Assembly (NCBI RefSeq): GCF_042652345.1
Contig: NZ_JBHSJJ010000010.1
Coordinates: forward strand, 124,001-188,000
Direction of reading: 5' to 3'
Length of the DNA stretch: 64,000 nt
Source: Negadavirga shengliensis
GTDB lineage: Bacteria; Bacteroidota; Bacteroidia; Cytophagales; Cyclobacteriaceae
Positions 45,528 through 53,443 of the stretch are shown here, piece by piece. Positions within the stretch are counted from its first letter, which is position 1, and the number at the start of each line of letters is the position of its first letter. A model generated the notes under the pieces. The model did not search any database and was not told where the DNA came from. It saw only the letters and a program-made list of their open reading frames with translations. Position numbers and translations under genes: made by a program.

Positions 45528-46023
45528 TGATCTTTTATTAGGATGGCGTAAAGGTAAACAGACAAAAAGTCACCCGCAACCCTTTCCCATATCCGGGGGT
45601 TTATAAGACGGACTTCTGACCGAACCACGCGAGTTTGGGGACGTTTTTGTAAAAAAGCCGTCTATCGTCCCTGCGAGGCTTGACATTTAGAAAATGCACC
45701 AATCGGGATGACGGTTTCCTCCATGCACAGCTAGTATGGCTATTCAAAACCGCCAAAATCAGTGTTTTTCAACCAATTGAATAACAGGGTATTGTACAAC
45801 ACGTCACCGGTAGCCCTTTTAGGGGATTGGCGGGCTGGAAAAGGGCGCGGCAGTCTCCTTTCGTAAGGGGATTCCCGCGGCTCCAACCCACAAACCCACC
45901 CCTCGTGCCTACCGATGACGGCTTTTTTAAATGTTCATATTCTGTCTCACGTGAAATAACTCCGCAAATTTCGGGTTTATCGTTGTCCGTCAAAGTATTA
46001 ATATTGCATTAAACATCAACAAC
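45528..46023. other. Long intergenic region with eroded repeat sequence
   Basis: 496 bp between divergent genes. The central part (about 45810-45915) is GC-rich, with short hairpins such as CCCT-TTT-AGGG and C-rich words of the kind that recur between genes in this group. The two frames across it have no family signature. The right ~60 bp is AT-rich and should hold the promoter of the alkylation-repair operon. Confidence 0.5.
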
Positions 46024-46875
46024 ATGACTGAGACACAACATATCCAATACGAGCGGATCGCAGCCGCCATCGCCTACATCAGCCAGAACTTCAGAAATCA
46101 GCCCCGGCTGGAAGAAATCGCTGAAAAGGTCCATCTGAGCCCTTACCACTTCCAGCGTCTCTTTACGGAATGGGCGGGAACCAGTCCCAAGAAATTCCTG
46201 CAATACATCAGTATCAGCCACGCAAAAAAGGTGCTGAAAGAAAAACAGGCCACTTTATCCGATGCTGCCCACGAAACGGGCTTGTCGGGAACAGGAAGGC
46301 TGCATGATCTCTTTGTGAACATTGAGGGCATGACGCCTGCAGAATACAAAAACGGCGGAAAAAGCCTTGAGATCCACTACAGCTTTGCCCAAAGTCCCTT
46401 TGGCCCCCTCCTCATTGCCACCACATCCAAAGGCATTTGTCACATGGCTTTCGCTGAAAACAGGGATGAAGCTTTGGCTGTGCTGGTGAAACATTTCCCG
46501 AATGCGAAATTCATGGAGGGCCGCCATCCTGTCCAACAGGACGTGCTTGGGGTATTCAACGGGAACTGGAGCAGCCTTCACCGGATCAAACTCCACCTGA
46601 AAGGCACACCATTCCAGTTGAAAGTGTGGGAGGCCCTGTTGAGGGTCCCTATGGGACAACTGTCCACTTACGGCGACATAGCGATTGACATCAAACACCC
46701 CAAAGCTTCCAGGGCGGTAGGAACAGCCATTGGCAGTAACCCTGTGGCTTTTTTGATACCCTGTCACCGGGTAATCCAATCCACCGGCGCACTGGGGGGA
46801 TATATGTGGGGGACCATCCGAAAAACAGCCCTCATCGGCTGGGAAGCAGCCAAAACTGAAAAACAGAAGTCATGA
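46024..46875 (+). CDS. AraC-type regulator fused to O6-methylguanine-DNA methyltransferase
   Basis: This 283-residue two-domain protein has an AraC helix-turn-helix domain (about 8-105, EIAEKVHLSPYHFQRLFTEWAG) followed by a methyltransferase domain with a ribonuclease-like part and the active site IPCHRVIQ, whose Cys accepts the methyl group. This is the Ada layout without the N-terminal metal-binding methyl-phosphotriester domain that normally senses damage. It probably repairs O6-methylguanine and regulates the operon, but the sensing step must differ. It overlaps the next gene by 4 bp. Confidence 0.92.
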   Translation: MTETQHIQYERIAAAIAYISQNFRNQPRLEEIAEKVHLSPYHFQRLFTEWAGTSPKKFLQYISISHAKKVLKEKQATLSDAAHETGLSGTGRLHDLFVNIEGMTPAEYKNGGKSLEIHYSFAQSPFGPLLIATTSKGICHMAFAENRDEALAVLVKHFPNAKFMEGRHPVQQDVLGVFNGNWSSLHRIKLHLKGTPFQLKVWEALLRVPMGQLSTYGDIAIDIKHPKASRAVGTAIGSNPVAFLIPCHRVIQSTGALGGYMWGTIRKTALIGWEAAKTEKQKS

Positions 46876-47570
46876 AGATCGCAGATCATATCATACCGGA
46901 TATTGCCGGTAACCTTCATAAAAACGGCCATGCCATCATCCCCCAATTTGTCAGTGAGGCGGATTGCGACGAGCTGAAAGCCGGTTATCACCGGCAGGAT
47001 AGGTACAGAAAAACCGTTTACATGGAACGCCATCGTTTTGGCTATGGGGAATACAAGTATTTCAATTATCCTCTTCCCGCCCTGATCCACTCCATCAGAG
47101 AAACGCTTTATCCTTTTCTGGTACCTGTGGCAAATCTATGGATGAAAGTACTTCATACTGGCAGGCGTTTCCCCGACACCCACAAAGAATTATTGGAGCA
47201 ATGCATTGCCCATGGCCAACATAAACCCACACCGCTGATTCTCAAATATGGCCCGGGTGGATACAACACCCTTCATCAGGATTTATATGGCGAAATCTAC
47301 TTTCCCATGCAGGCAGTATTGTTTCTAAGTGATCCCGTAAACGACCATGCTGGTGGAGAATTCGTGCTGACAGAACAGGTACCCCGGGCACAAACAAAAG
47401 CCACTGTTCTGAAACCCCGAAAAGGAGATATATTGGTTTTCACTACCCATTTCAGACCGGCCAAAGGGAAAAATGCCTATTACAGAATCAACGTAAAGCA
47501 CGGTGTAAGTGAGGTAGTGCAAGGAGAAAGGTATACCTTGGGAATTATCTTTCACGATGCACTTAATTGA
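46872..47570 (+). CDS. 2OG-Fe(II) oxygenase in alkylation-repair operon
   Basis: This 232-residue double-stranded beta-helix oxygenase has the iron ligands HQDLYGE (HxD, about 136-138) and a later His in INVKHGVSEV, with the 2-oxoglutarate Arg likely in GERYTLGIIFH. Homologues commonly lie beside ada and alkB genes and are annotated as 2OG-Fe(II) oxygenases; direct DNA demethylation has not been shown to my knowledge. It shares ATGA with the AraC-methyltransferase gene and is 4 bp from the Ada-AlkB fusion, so all three should be induced together. Confidence 0.88.
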   Translation: MKIADHIIPDIAGNLHKNGHAIIPQFVSEADCDELKAGYHRQDRYRKTVYMERHRFGYGEYKYFNYPLPALIHSIRETLYPFLVPVANLWMKVLHTGRRFPDTHKELLEQCIAHGQHKPTPLILKYGPGGYNTLHQDLYGEIYFPMQAVLFLSDPVNDHAGGEFVLTEQVPRAQTKATVLKPRKGDILVFTTHFRPAKGKNAYYRINVKHGVSEVVQGERYTLGIIFHDALN

Positions 47571-47574
47571 TCGT

Positions 47575-48417
47575 ATGATAAAGCATGCCCATCTAAGTGA
47601 AACAGAAACAAGAAAACTCATCAAAAACGCAGCGATATGTTGGGGAGGGAACGTCAGACTTAAAATTTACGGGACTTTGCGATGCCGTTCGGGAAAACGA
47701 ATGAAGAAAGAAAACCGTATATTTTTTGTTTCCGAAAACGAAGCCCTGAAAAACGGCTACCGTCCCTGCGCGCATTGTCTGCCGGACCGATACTATACCT
47801 GGAAAACAATGGATCTATTCAGTAATGATACCGATAAAAACCGCAACCTACTGCCTAAAGATGGTGTTGTGAATTATTATGGCCGCTTGCTTTTACCGGC
47901 AGAAGCGGACCATTACCTGGAAAAACTCCTGCATCATATCAATTGGCGCCATGATGAAGCCATCATTTTCGGCAAGCGCATCATCACAGACCGAAAGGTG
48001 GCGTGGTACGGAGACCGCGAGTTTGAATACACTTATTCAAAAACCACCAAAACAGCCCATAGCTGGACGCCTGAGCTCCTGGAACTCAAAAAACTGGTGG
48101 AAACCGCCAGTAATGAGACGTTCAATTCCTGTCTCCTCAACCTGTATCACAACGGTAATGAAGGCATGGCCTGGCACAGTGATGGGGAAAAAGACCTCAA
48201 AAAGAACGGCGCTATTGCATCTTTGAGTTTTGGTGCCGAGCGCAAATTTGCCTTTAAACATAAAAAAAGTAAGGAAACCGTATCCCTGGTACTGCAACAC
48301 GGAAGCCTTTTGATCATGAAAGATGAAACACAGACCCATTGGCTACACCGGTTACCTAAAACCAAGTTTGTCAAGAAACCACGGGTCAATCTAACGTTTA
48401 GAACAATTACATCATAG
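47575..48417 (+). CDS. alkB: Ada-type metal-binding domain fused to AlkB dioxygenase
   Basis: About 280 residues in two parts. Residues 1-77 are an Ada_Zn-type domain: GGNVRLKIYGTLRCRSGKRM and GYRPCAHC, with Cys37, Cys65 and Cys68; the second Ada cysteine (CxxxC) is Lys here. From about 95 the protein is AlkB: substrate-lid region KVAWYGDREFEY, iron HSD (about 201-203), a later His in THWLHRLP and the 2-oxoglutarate Arg pair in RVNLTFR. AlkB removes 1-methyladenine and 3-methylcytosine from DNA by oxidation. ATG 47575 (MIKHAHLS) fits the family; an in-frame ATG at 47557 overlaps the upstream gene. Confidence 0.88.
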   Translation: MIKHAHLSETETRKLIKNAAICWGGNVRLKIYGTLRCRSGKRMKKENRIFFVSENEALKNGYRPCAHCLPDRYYTWKTMDLFSNDTDKNRNLLPKDGVVNYYGRLLLPAEADHYLEKLLHHINWRHDEAIIFGKRIITDRKVAWYGDREFEYTYSKTTKTAHSWTPELLELKKLVETASNETFNSCLLNLYHNGNEGMAWHSDGEKDLKKNGAIASLSFGAERKFAFKHKKSKETVSLVLQHGSLLIMKDETQTHWLHRLPKTKFVKKPRVNLTFRTITS

Positions 48418-48462
48418 GCCAAATGAGGAATACCCAGATTTTTGTCAAAAAAAATACTTATT

Positions 48463-48502
48463 TTTGTAATTTAAATACATTATTTTTAACTTTGTAACAA
48501 AG
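48463..48502 (+). promoter_or_regulatory. Promoter with overlapping palindrome before MarR-like gene
   Basis: TTTG at 48463-48466 and TAACTTTG at 48487-48494, separated by 20 bp, fit the Bacteroidota -33/-7 consensus. A 6-1-6 perfect palindrome CTTTGT-A-ACAAAG (48490-48502) overlaps the -7 box and predicted start site, where a repressor would block transcription. The gene starts at 48556. Confidence 0.6.
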
Positions 48503-48555
48503 CATTTTATAACTATTTTTCATGCTATTAATTAAGGGTAAATTATTAATCATCT

Positions 48556-49035
48556 ATGGTCATCGAAAACAAAAAACTTCCCATCGGGTATTGGATAAAG
48601 CATGCCGACCAATTGCTCACGTCAGGAATCAATCAAGTACAGCACTCCTTTAGCCTGACCAGAACTTCCTGGCAGGTTTTAAATTCCATTGCTTCCAAAC
48701 CTGATATCGATAGGGAATCATTACTGGAGGTAATGCAACCCTTTGCCGGGGAAAAATCTGTCAGCACCATTTTATGTGAGTTTTTTGACGAAAACATCAT
48801 CTCCATTCAGGGCGGGCTGAGATTGTCTGAAAAAGGGAAACAGTTGTACAAAGACTGTCTGAAGGCGCAGCAGGCCTTCAGAAAAAAAGCCATGGCCGGC
48901 ATTTCGGAAGTGGAATATGAAATCAGCGTCAAAACCTTGAGTCAGCTTGTCAGCAACTTATCGCGACCGGAAGCCAGCCGGAGAAGCCCGATAAACGGTA
49001 AGCACCGAACCTATGAAAAGGAACATTCCCGGTGA
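48556..49035 (+). CDS. MarR-like winged-helix regulator
   Basis: This 159-residue protein is predicted as helix-rich with a central winged helix. It has an N-terminal dimer helix (GYWIKHADQLLTSGINQVQ), a SLTRTSWQVLNSIA helix, a recognition-like segment GEKSVSTILCEFFDENII, and a wing GGLRLSEKGKQLY, then a long C-terminal helix. This order is that of MarR-family repressors. The ligand is unknown. A palindrome over its own promoter suggests autoregulation. It is 121 bp after the alkB fusion in a separate transcript. Confidence 0.7.
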   Translation: MVIENKKLPIGYWIKHADQLLTSGINQVQHSFSLTRTSWQVLNSIASKPDIDRESLLEVMQPFAGEKSVSTILCEFFDENIISIQGGLRLSEKGKQLYKDCLKAQQAFRKKAMAGISEVEYEISVKTLSQLVSNLSRPEASRRSPINGKHRTYEKEHSR

Positions 49036-49152
49036 AGTGTAGTTGATTGCAACAGGCTAATTTCACTTTGCCACCGACAAGCAAAGCCTGTTTCCAAGCA
49101 CATACGGGTTAGTGAAATTGGTGAAAAATGCTGAAATTTCCGGCATTCAAAA

Positions 49153-49160
49153 TACCTTTG
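49153..49160 (+). promoter_or_regulatory. -7 box four bases before the trhA GTG start
   Basis: TACCTTTG matches TAnnTTTG and ends only 4 bp before the GTG at 49165, so transcription would begin at or next to the start codon (leaderless or nearly so). No -33 TTTG is seen at the usual spacing. Confidence 0.45.
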
Positions 49161-49164
49161 TACT

Positions 49165-49812
49165 GTGGCGGGAATAGTAGAACGAAAACAGACATTCCGT
49201 GAGGAATTCGCCAATAGCATCACGCATGGTATTGGGATTCTCTTCAGCATTGTGGCCATTTCCCTGTTGATTACCTTTTCGGTATTGAACGGCACAGCCA
49301 TCCATGTATTCAGTTGCAGCATGTTTGGTGCTTCTATCCTGCTTCTTTATACCTTTTCCACCCTTTACCATGCTATTCAATCGCCAATCATAAAACCTCT
49401 TTTGAGGACATTGGATCATATCAGCATTTATTTTTTGATAGCGGGTACCTATACCCCGTTTCTATTGATCGCTTTGGGAGGTGCTCTCGGTTGGATTTAT
49501 TTTGGAGTGATATGGGGACTGACGATAATTGGGGTGGTTTTTAAGATTTTTTATACCCATCGATTTGCCAAATTGTCGCTGATCGTCTACCTCAGCATGG
49601 GATGGTTGGCCATCTTCTTTATCCAGCCCCTGGTCAGCAGATTGGGGGTGACTGAGCTCAGTTTGATGGGAGCCGGAGGAATTGTCTACACGCTGGGCAT
49701 CCTTTTTTACACCCATAAAACCATGAAGTTTGCCCATTCCATCTGGCACGTATTTGTGCTGGCGGGAACGGTATTGCATTTCATCGCGATCATGTTGATG
49801 ATTACCGGATAA
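49165..49812 (+). CDS. trhA: Hemolysin III / PAQR family membrane protein (TrhA)
   Basis: This 215-residue seven-helix protein of the YqfA/hemolysin-III family has an N-terminal EEFANSITHGIG, STLYHAI (SxxxH) in helix 2, DHISIYFLIAGTYTP in helix 3 and the final FAHSIWHVFVLAGTVLHF, which hold the conserved Asp and His residues that coordinate zinc in PAQR proteins. Bacterial TrhA influences membrane energetics and fatty-acid homeostasis. The start is GTG; no in-frame ATG precedes the conserved region. Confidence 0.92.
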   Translation: MAGIVERKQTFREEFANSITHGIGILFSIVAISLLITFSVLNGTAIHVFSCSMFGASILLLYTFSTLYHAIQSPIIKPLLRTLDHISIYFLIAGTYTPFLLIALGGALGWIYFGVIWGLTIIGVVFKIFYTHRFAKLSLIVYLSMGWLAIFFIQPLVSRLGVTELSLMGAGGIVYTLGILFYTHKTMKFAHSIWHVFVLAGTVLHFIAIMLMITG

Positions 49813-49848
49813 AAAGGTTATTCCGTTTGGTCTTCTGTTCTTCAAAAA

Positions 49849-49881
49849 GTCAAAGGACCGGCATTTTACCGGTCCTTTGAC
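49849..49881 (-). terminator. Terminator between convergent trhA and DUF5777 genes
   Basis: A 13-bp perfect stem (GTCAAAGGACCGG 49849-49861, CCGGTCCTTTGAC 49869-49881) with a 7-nt loop. Read on the minus strand it is followed by T5, so it ends the DUF5777 transcript; it may also stop trhA from the other side. Confidence 0.88.
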
Positions 49882-49911
49882 ATTAATTATAACTGAAAGG
49901 TAAAGTAATTC

Positions 49912-50886
49912 TTATCTTTTTCGCTTAAACATCATTTCCCTGACGTTTTCTTCCTGGGTGTCAATCAGACGTGTAATATTGAATCCGATTAAAATCGCCC
50001 CGTCCCCGAATTTATTCCTGTTGAATACATTGTTGTATTGGGGAACCAGGTGATCATAGTTACCGACAAATACCTGGAAGGCGTGCAGGGGAGTAGCCAG
50101 TTCTACCCCCATGCTGATATTGGGCTGTGGGTTGTTTGCATAATGTCGCGTGATAGGCTGGTCAAAATTACCGATAAAGGCAAACGCATCGGAAATTTTA
50201 TACCTTGCCAGAACACTTGCGGAAAAGTGGTCATTCTTCATATTGGCCTGCACATCTCCTTCAGGGTCAACAAAAGCCTCCACTGCATTAAAGTGAGAAA
50301 GGTTCAGGGATCCCTGTATGGAAAAGTCCCGGGTCACCTTCTTAGCCACCATCAATTGGTGAAAGTAAGTCAGCCGGTCCGAGCCGGATGTGAAATTATT
50401 GGAACTTCTGGTATCCACAGCCACATTGCCGAAATAGGTGACACCGACAGGGAAAGGGTTTTTGCCCGTTTCTTTTAAAAGGGCATATTTGACATTGAAA
50501 TCCCAGAGCAGCCTGTATTTGGTAAACCCAAAACCCACCATCAGATTGTCTATGGGAGTATATCCAAAGCCCATGCGTATATTAGAGGGCGCATAGAGCC
50601 CATAGAAGTCGCTGTATCCATTTTGGACCGTTCCGAACCGGTGCTGTATGTCAAATTGAAATGTCTTCCGAAGCGGAACCAGTGTAGTTTGGTTATCGAT
50701 AAGCAAGGTGCTTTCAAAGGTATTCCCCACACGTTGTAATGGCCGTGTATGAATGATGATCTCCTGGACCTCTTCCTCATCATCTCTTTGCTGCGCCTCC
50801 GCCGGGGAAAACACCATTCCAACAAACAATATGATGATGAAAGCAACCCAGATATATTTGTTTTCCGTAATATTTAAAGTTTTCAT
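49912..50886 (-). CDS. DUF5777 family outer-membrane beta-barrel protein
   Basis: This 324-residue protein has a signal peptide (hydrophobic 11-28, AEAQ) and about 12 amphipathic strands, with typical family blocks LRKTFQFDIQHRFGTVQNGYSDFYGLYAPSNIRMG and a late FGDGAILIGFNI. It is predicted to be an outer-membrane barrel; the function is unknown. It follows, by 12 bp, a small heme-motif lipoprotein, a pairing frequent in Bacteroidota and sometimes linked to respiration or nitrosative stress. Confidence 0.85.
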   Translation of the reverse strand: MKTLNITENKYIWVAFIIILFVGMVFSPAEAQQRDDEEEVQEIIIHTRPLQRVGNTFESTLLIDNQTTLVPLRKTFQFDIQHRFGTVQNGYSDFYGLYAPSNIRMGFGYTPIDNLMVGFGFTKYRLLWDFNVKYALLKETGKNPFPVGVTYFGNVAVDTRSSNNFTSGSDRLTYFHQLMVAKKVTRDFSIQGSLNLSHFNAVEAFVDPEGDVQANMKNDHFSASVLARYKISDAFAFIGNFDQPITRHYANNPQPNISMGVELATPLHAFQVFVGNYDHLVPQYNNVFNRNKFGDGAILIGFNITRLIDTQEENVREMMFKRKR

Positions 50887-50898
50887 TTCTCTTTGGTT

Positions 50899-51342
50899 TT
50901 AGTTGTTTTTTGCGCCTTGCTGAATCCAGGTCAATATCTTTGCGTTGTACTCCGCATTCGGCCCTGATAGGGGCATGGGACGGGCCCGGTTACCAATCAT
51001 CCACTGGTACAATTCGGAATTTTCCGGGGTATTCTTATCGATAAAGTTTTCGTTTATGAGATTGTTGTATGCGTGTTCGGGCACAAGGATGGGAGGAACC
51101 CACTCTCCGTGGCACGAAGACCTGTTGCAACTGCTTTCGAAAATGGGGACAATATCCTGACTGAACAACACCTCATCTTCACCCAACTCGGGCGCTACAG
51201 GCACTATCTCATCATATTGACATGAACTCATGATTATGGCCAGGAATAAAGCGAAAACCACCCGCCCTATTTTTTCTCTGATAGTACCGATCCATACCTC
51301 AATACAGCCGCCTATTGGTGATAAATGTCTAAAAGTTCTCAT
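50899..51342 (-). CDS. Lipoprotein with CX4CH heme-like motif
   Basis: This 147-residue protein has a lipobox at AIIMSSC (about residue 42), after an unusually long basic N-terminus. The mature part begins FSQDIVPIFESSC and has CNRSSCH, a C-x4-C-H pattern like that in planctomycete-type cytochrome c domains in Bacteroidota, with a possible distal Met in ARPMPLSG. Covalent heme binding through CX4CH is plausible but not proven. It is first gene of the pair with the DUF5777 barrel. Confidence 0.75.
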   Translation of the reverse strand: MRTFRHLSPIGGCIEVWIGTIREKIGRVVFALFLAIIMSSCQYDEIVPVAPELGEDEVLFSQDIVPIFESSCNRSSCHGEWVPPILVPEHAYNNLINENFIDKNTPENSELYQWMIGNRARPMPLSGPNAEYNAKILTWIQQGAKNN

Positions 51343-51673
51343 AGCTTTTTGGTTTAAATTTATACTGTGTCATTTGTTGCCCTAAAATTATTTAAGGGTT
51401 GTCTGCTATGAAGTGACGGGGGTCTTTCGAAAACAATGATTTGTATTGTTTTTCTTTGATTATCAAAATAAAAAATCATAAAAACATGACATTTGTCATA
51501 TTTAACCTGTAAACAGAAACGCCGCCAAAAGTGGGGTTCAGGATTACTTCGGTTGGCATACGGGGAATGAAAATATCAAGGAGCCGGCCGCGACTATTTG
51601 TTCCAGATAAAGGATAAATACCTCATTATTATTAATTTGCAGGTGAACATCCGGAGGGCCAAGCCATTAAGCC
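51343..51673. other. Divergent intergenic region with two inverted repeats
   Basis: 331 bp between the heme-lipoprotein operon and the HIT gene, with no supported coding sequence. An 8-bp inverted repeat (AAAACAAT 51430-51437, ATTGTTTT 51445-51452) and a Crp/Fnr-like palindrome at 51486-51499 lie on the side of the minus-strand operon. Confidence 0.6.
51486..51499. promoter_or_regulatory. Crp/Fnr-like palindrome
   Basis: ATGACA-TT-TGTCAT is a perfect 14-bp palindrome whose core TGAC-N4-GTCA resembles Crp/Fnr-family sites. It is 144 bp from the start of the minus-strand heme-lipoprotein gene and 175 bp from the HIT gene. A role in oxygen or NO control of the former is inferred. Confidence 0.4.
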
Positions 51674-52120
51674 ATGACAAAGGATAAGGAATCAAAAGAA
51701 AACTGCATATTCTGTAAAATACTGGAAGGCACATTGCCCGTAAGTATGATTTGCGAGGATCAGGAGGTAGCTGTATTTGTGGACATCAGGCCTATCCAGG
51801 AGGGCCATTTGCTGATCATCCCGAAGTACCATGCCCCATATATGAAAGATGTGGATCCGGCCACCCTGCAGCACATGATGGTCATTGCGGCAAAAATGAA
51901 CCAGGCCTTACGGAAATCCGATCTTCGCTGTGAAGGGGTGAACCTGCTGGTGGCAGATGGGGAAGCGGCCCGACAGGAAGTTTTTCATTTTCACCTGCAC
52001 GTTTTCCCGCGGTACAAGGATGACGGTTTTGGCCTTCGGTATGACCCGTCCCGGCATTTTCTGAAAGCCGACCGAAAGAGAATGGATGAAATTGCGGCAG
52101 AAATAAAAAGAAACCTTTAA
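51674..52120 (+). CDS. HIT family nucleotide-binding protein
   Basis: This 148-residue histidine-triad hydrolase has an N-terminal CIFCKILEG zinc-like motif, the GHLLIIPKYHAPYM block and the triad HFHLHVFPRY near 112-121. HIT proteins hydrolyse nucleotide phosphoramidates or dinucleoside polyphosphates in the cytosol. The length is typical; the C-terminal basic helix extends about 25 residues past the triad. It is 17 bp before the small tautomerase-like gene. Confidence 0.92.
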   Translation: MTKDKESKENCIFCKILEGTLPVSMICEDQEVAVFVDIRPIQEGHLLIIPKYHAPYMKDVDPATLQHMMVIAAKMNQALRKSDLRCEGVNLLVADGEAARQEVFHFHLHVFPRYKDDGFGLRYDPSRHFLKADRKRMDEIAAEIKRNL

Positions 52121-52137
52121 AATCAATATTACACGCC

Positions 52138-52473
52138 ATGCCAATCGCAACCTGTTTCCTCAAAAACAAATCCATAGGTCCGGAAGAACTCCAACAATTG
52201 GTAAATGAATGGGCAGCCATCATCCAGGTGGATCAAAAAGACATCTGCGTCAATGCCCTTACAGGTTTTCAACAAGCCGGACAAAATTATGCGCTGATGA
52301 TCCACCTGTACCTGCCCTCCTTATGGTCAGAGAAGGACATTGGCAAAATTCAAACGAGCCTTTTAGAACTTTTTTGCCATTATTTGGATTTAAAGATACC
52401 GGATGTTTTTATTATGACTTCCATCATACAATCGGGACATGTGGTAGAAAACGGCGAAATAGTGAGGTGGTGA
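52138..52473 (+). CDS. Small protein, tautomerase (MIF-fold)-like
   Basis: A 111-residue protein beginning Met-Pro (MPIATCFLKN). An N-terminal Pro exposed by Met removal is the catalytic base of the 4-oxalocrotonate tautomerase/MIF superfamily. The predicted beta-alpha-beta arrangement (strand 2-7, helix 14-28, strand 48-62, helix 66-82, strand 85-92) fits that fold. No closer family is recognised. It is translated directly after the HIT gene. Confidence 0.6.
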   Translation: MPIATCFLKNKSIGPEELQQLVNEWAAIIQVDQKDICVNALTGFQQAGQNYALMIHLYLPSLWSEKDIGKIQTSLLELFCHYLDLKIPDVFIMTSIIQSGHVVENGEIVRW

Positions 52474-52515
52474 ATTGCCTGATTGATTGCTGACTTCATA
52501 CACCATTCTTTTGTC

Positions 52516-53277
52516 ATGAGCTACTACATCATTAAACCCTCCCCCGACTTAAGTTCACTTGTAGGTTATTTTTGGGTGGCTGATAGGGCCGAAAAAGACA
52601 GTTTTGACACATATTATTCCACAGCAGATACTTTTACCAAAATGGTTTTCGCCTTTACCGATGCTGACAGGGGTGATCTCTTGTTCTCCGGAGTACAGGG
52701 CCAGACCAAAAAAGCAGAACAATTCCCTACCTCAGGATTTAGCCAAATGATAGGCGTGGCCTTGTTTCCTCACGCCATTCCGCTTGTATTTGGATTATCC
52801 CCCCAAGAACTCAACGATCAAATGATGGAGCTCCCTCCTTTGCTCAGGAATAGGGAAGAAGGTCTTCATGAAATGCTGTGCATGGCAAAAAGCGGTAGGG
52901 AAAGGGTAAACATTTTGTCCTCATACCTCAAAAATAAACTGCTCGGCCAAGAATGGGTAAAGGACAAATCGATCATCAAGGCACTCTTTGAAATAAGGCA
53001 ACTGAAAGGAAATATAAACATCACGGAGTTCATCGACCATTATTTTCTTTCCCAAAAACAGTTTGAACGAAAATTCCTCGGCTATTCCGGGTTCACCCCA
53101 AAGCTTTATGCCAGGATTGTGAGGTTTGAAAATTCGGTGGCGGACTACCATAAATTCAGCACCCTGACCGAATTGGCTTATGCTTCCGGCTATTATGACC
53201 AGGCCCATTTCATTCACGATTTCAAAAAATTCGCCGGATTCAGCCCCCGGCAATACTTCAGCCTGATGGGAGTTTGA
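52516..53277 (+). CDS. AraC family transcriptional regulator
   Basis: This 253-residue protein has an N-terminal cupin-like sensing domain (DUF6597 type, YYIIKPSPDLSSLVGYFWVAD) and a C-terminal AraC double helix-turn-helix (about 150-250), with FLSQKQFERKFLGYSGFTPKLYARIVRFE and the closing YYDQAHFIHDFKKFAGFSPRQYF. ATG 52516 (MSYYIIKPSP) is preferred over a TTG eleven codons upstream. The ligand and targets are unknown; the next gene, a flavin reductase, is a candidate target. Confidence 0.88.
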   Translation: MSYYIIKPSPDLSSLVGYFWVADRAEKDSFDTYYSTADTFTKMVFAFTDADRGDLLFSGVQGQTKKAEQFPTSGFSQMIGVALFPHAIPLVFGLSPQELNDQMMELPPLLRNREEGLHEMLCMAKSGRERVNILSSYLKNKLLGQEWVKDKSIIKALFEIRQLKGNINITEFIDHYFLSQKQFERKFLGYSGFTPKLYARIVRFENSVADYHKFSTLTELAYASGYYDQAHFIHDFKKFAGFSPRQYFSLMGV

Positions 53278-53443
53278 AGATGTCTATTTTTTACAATTTT
53301 CTTTCTGAACCGTCCTCTAATTTTGTTTCCGGATAAAACCAACCTGCATCTTCATGAGTCAGCAAGCGGAAAAGCTTGTTTTCATGGGCGGGTAACAGGC
53401 GAAAATACAAAACACAGGCAAATCCCATAAACACAGAAAAACC

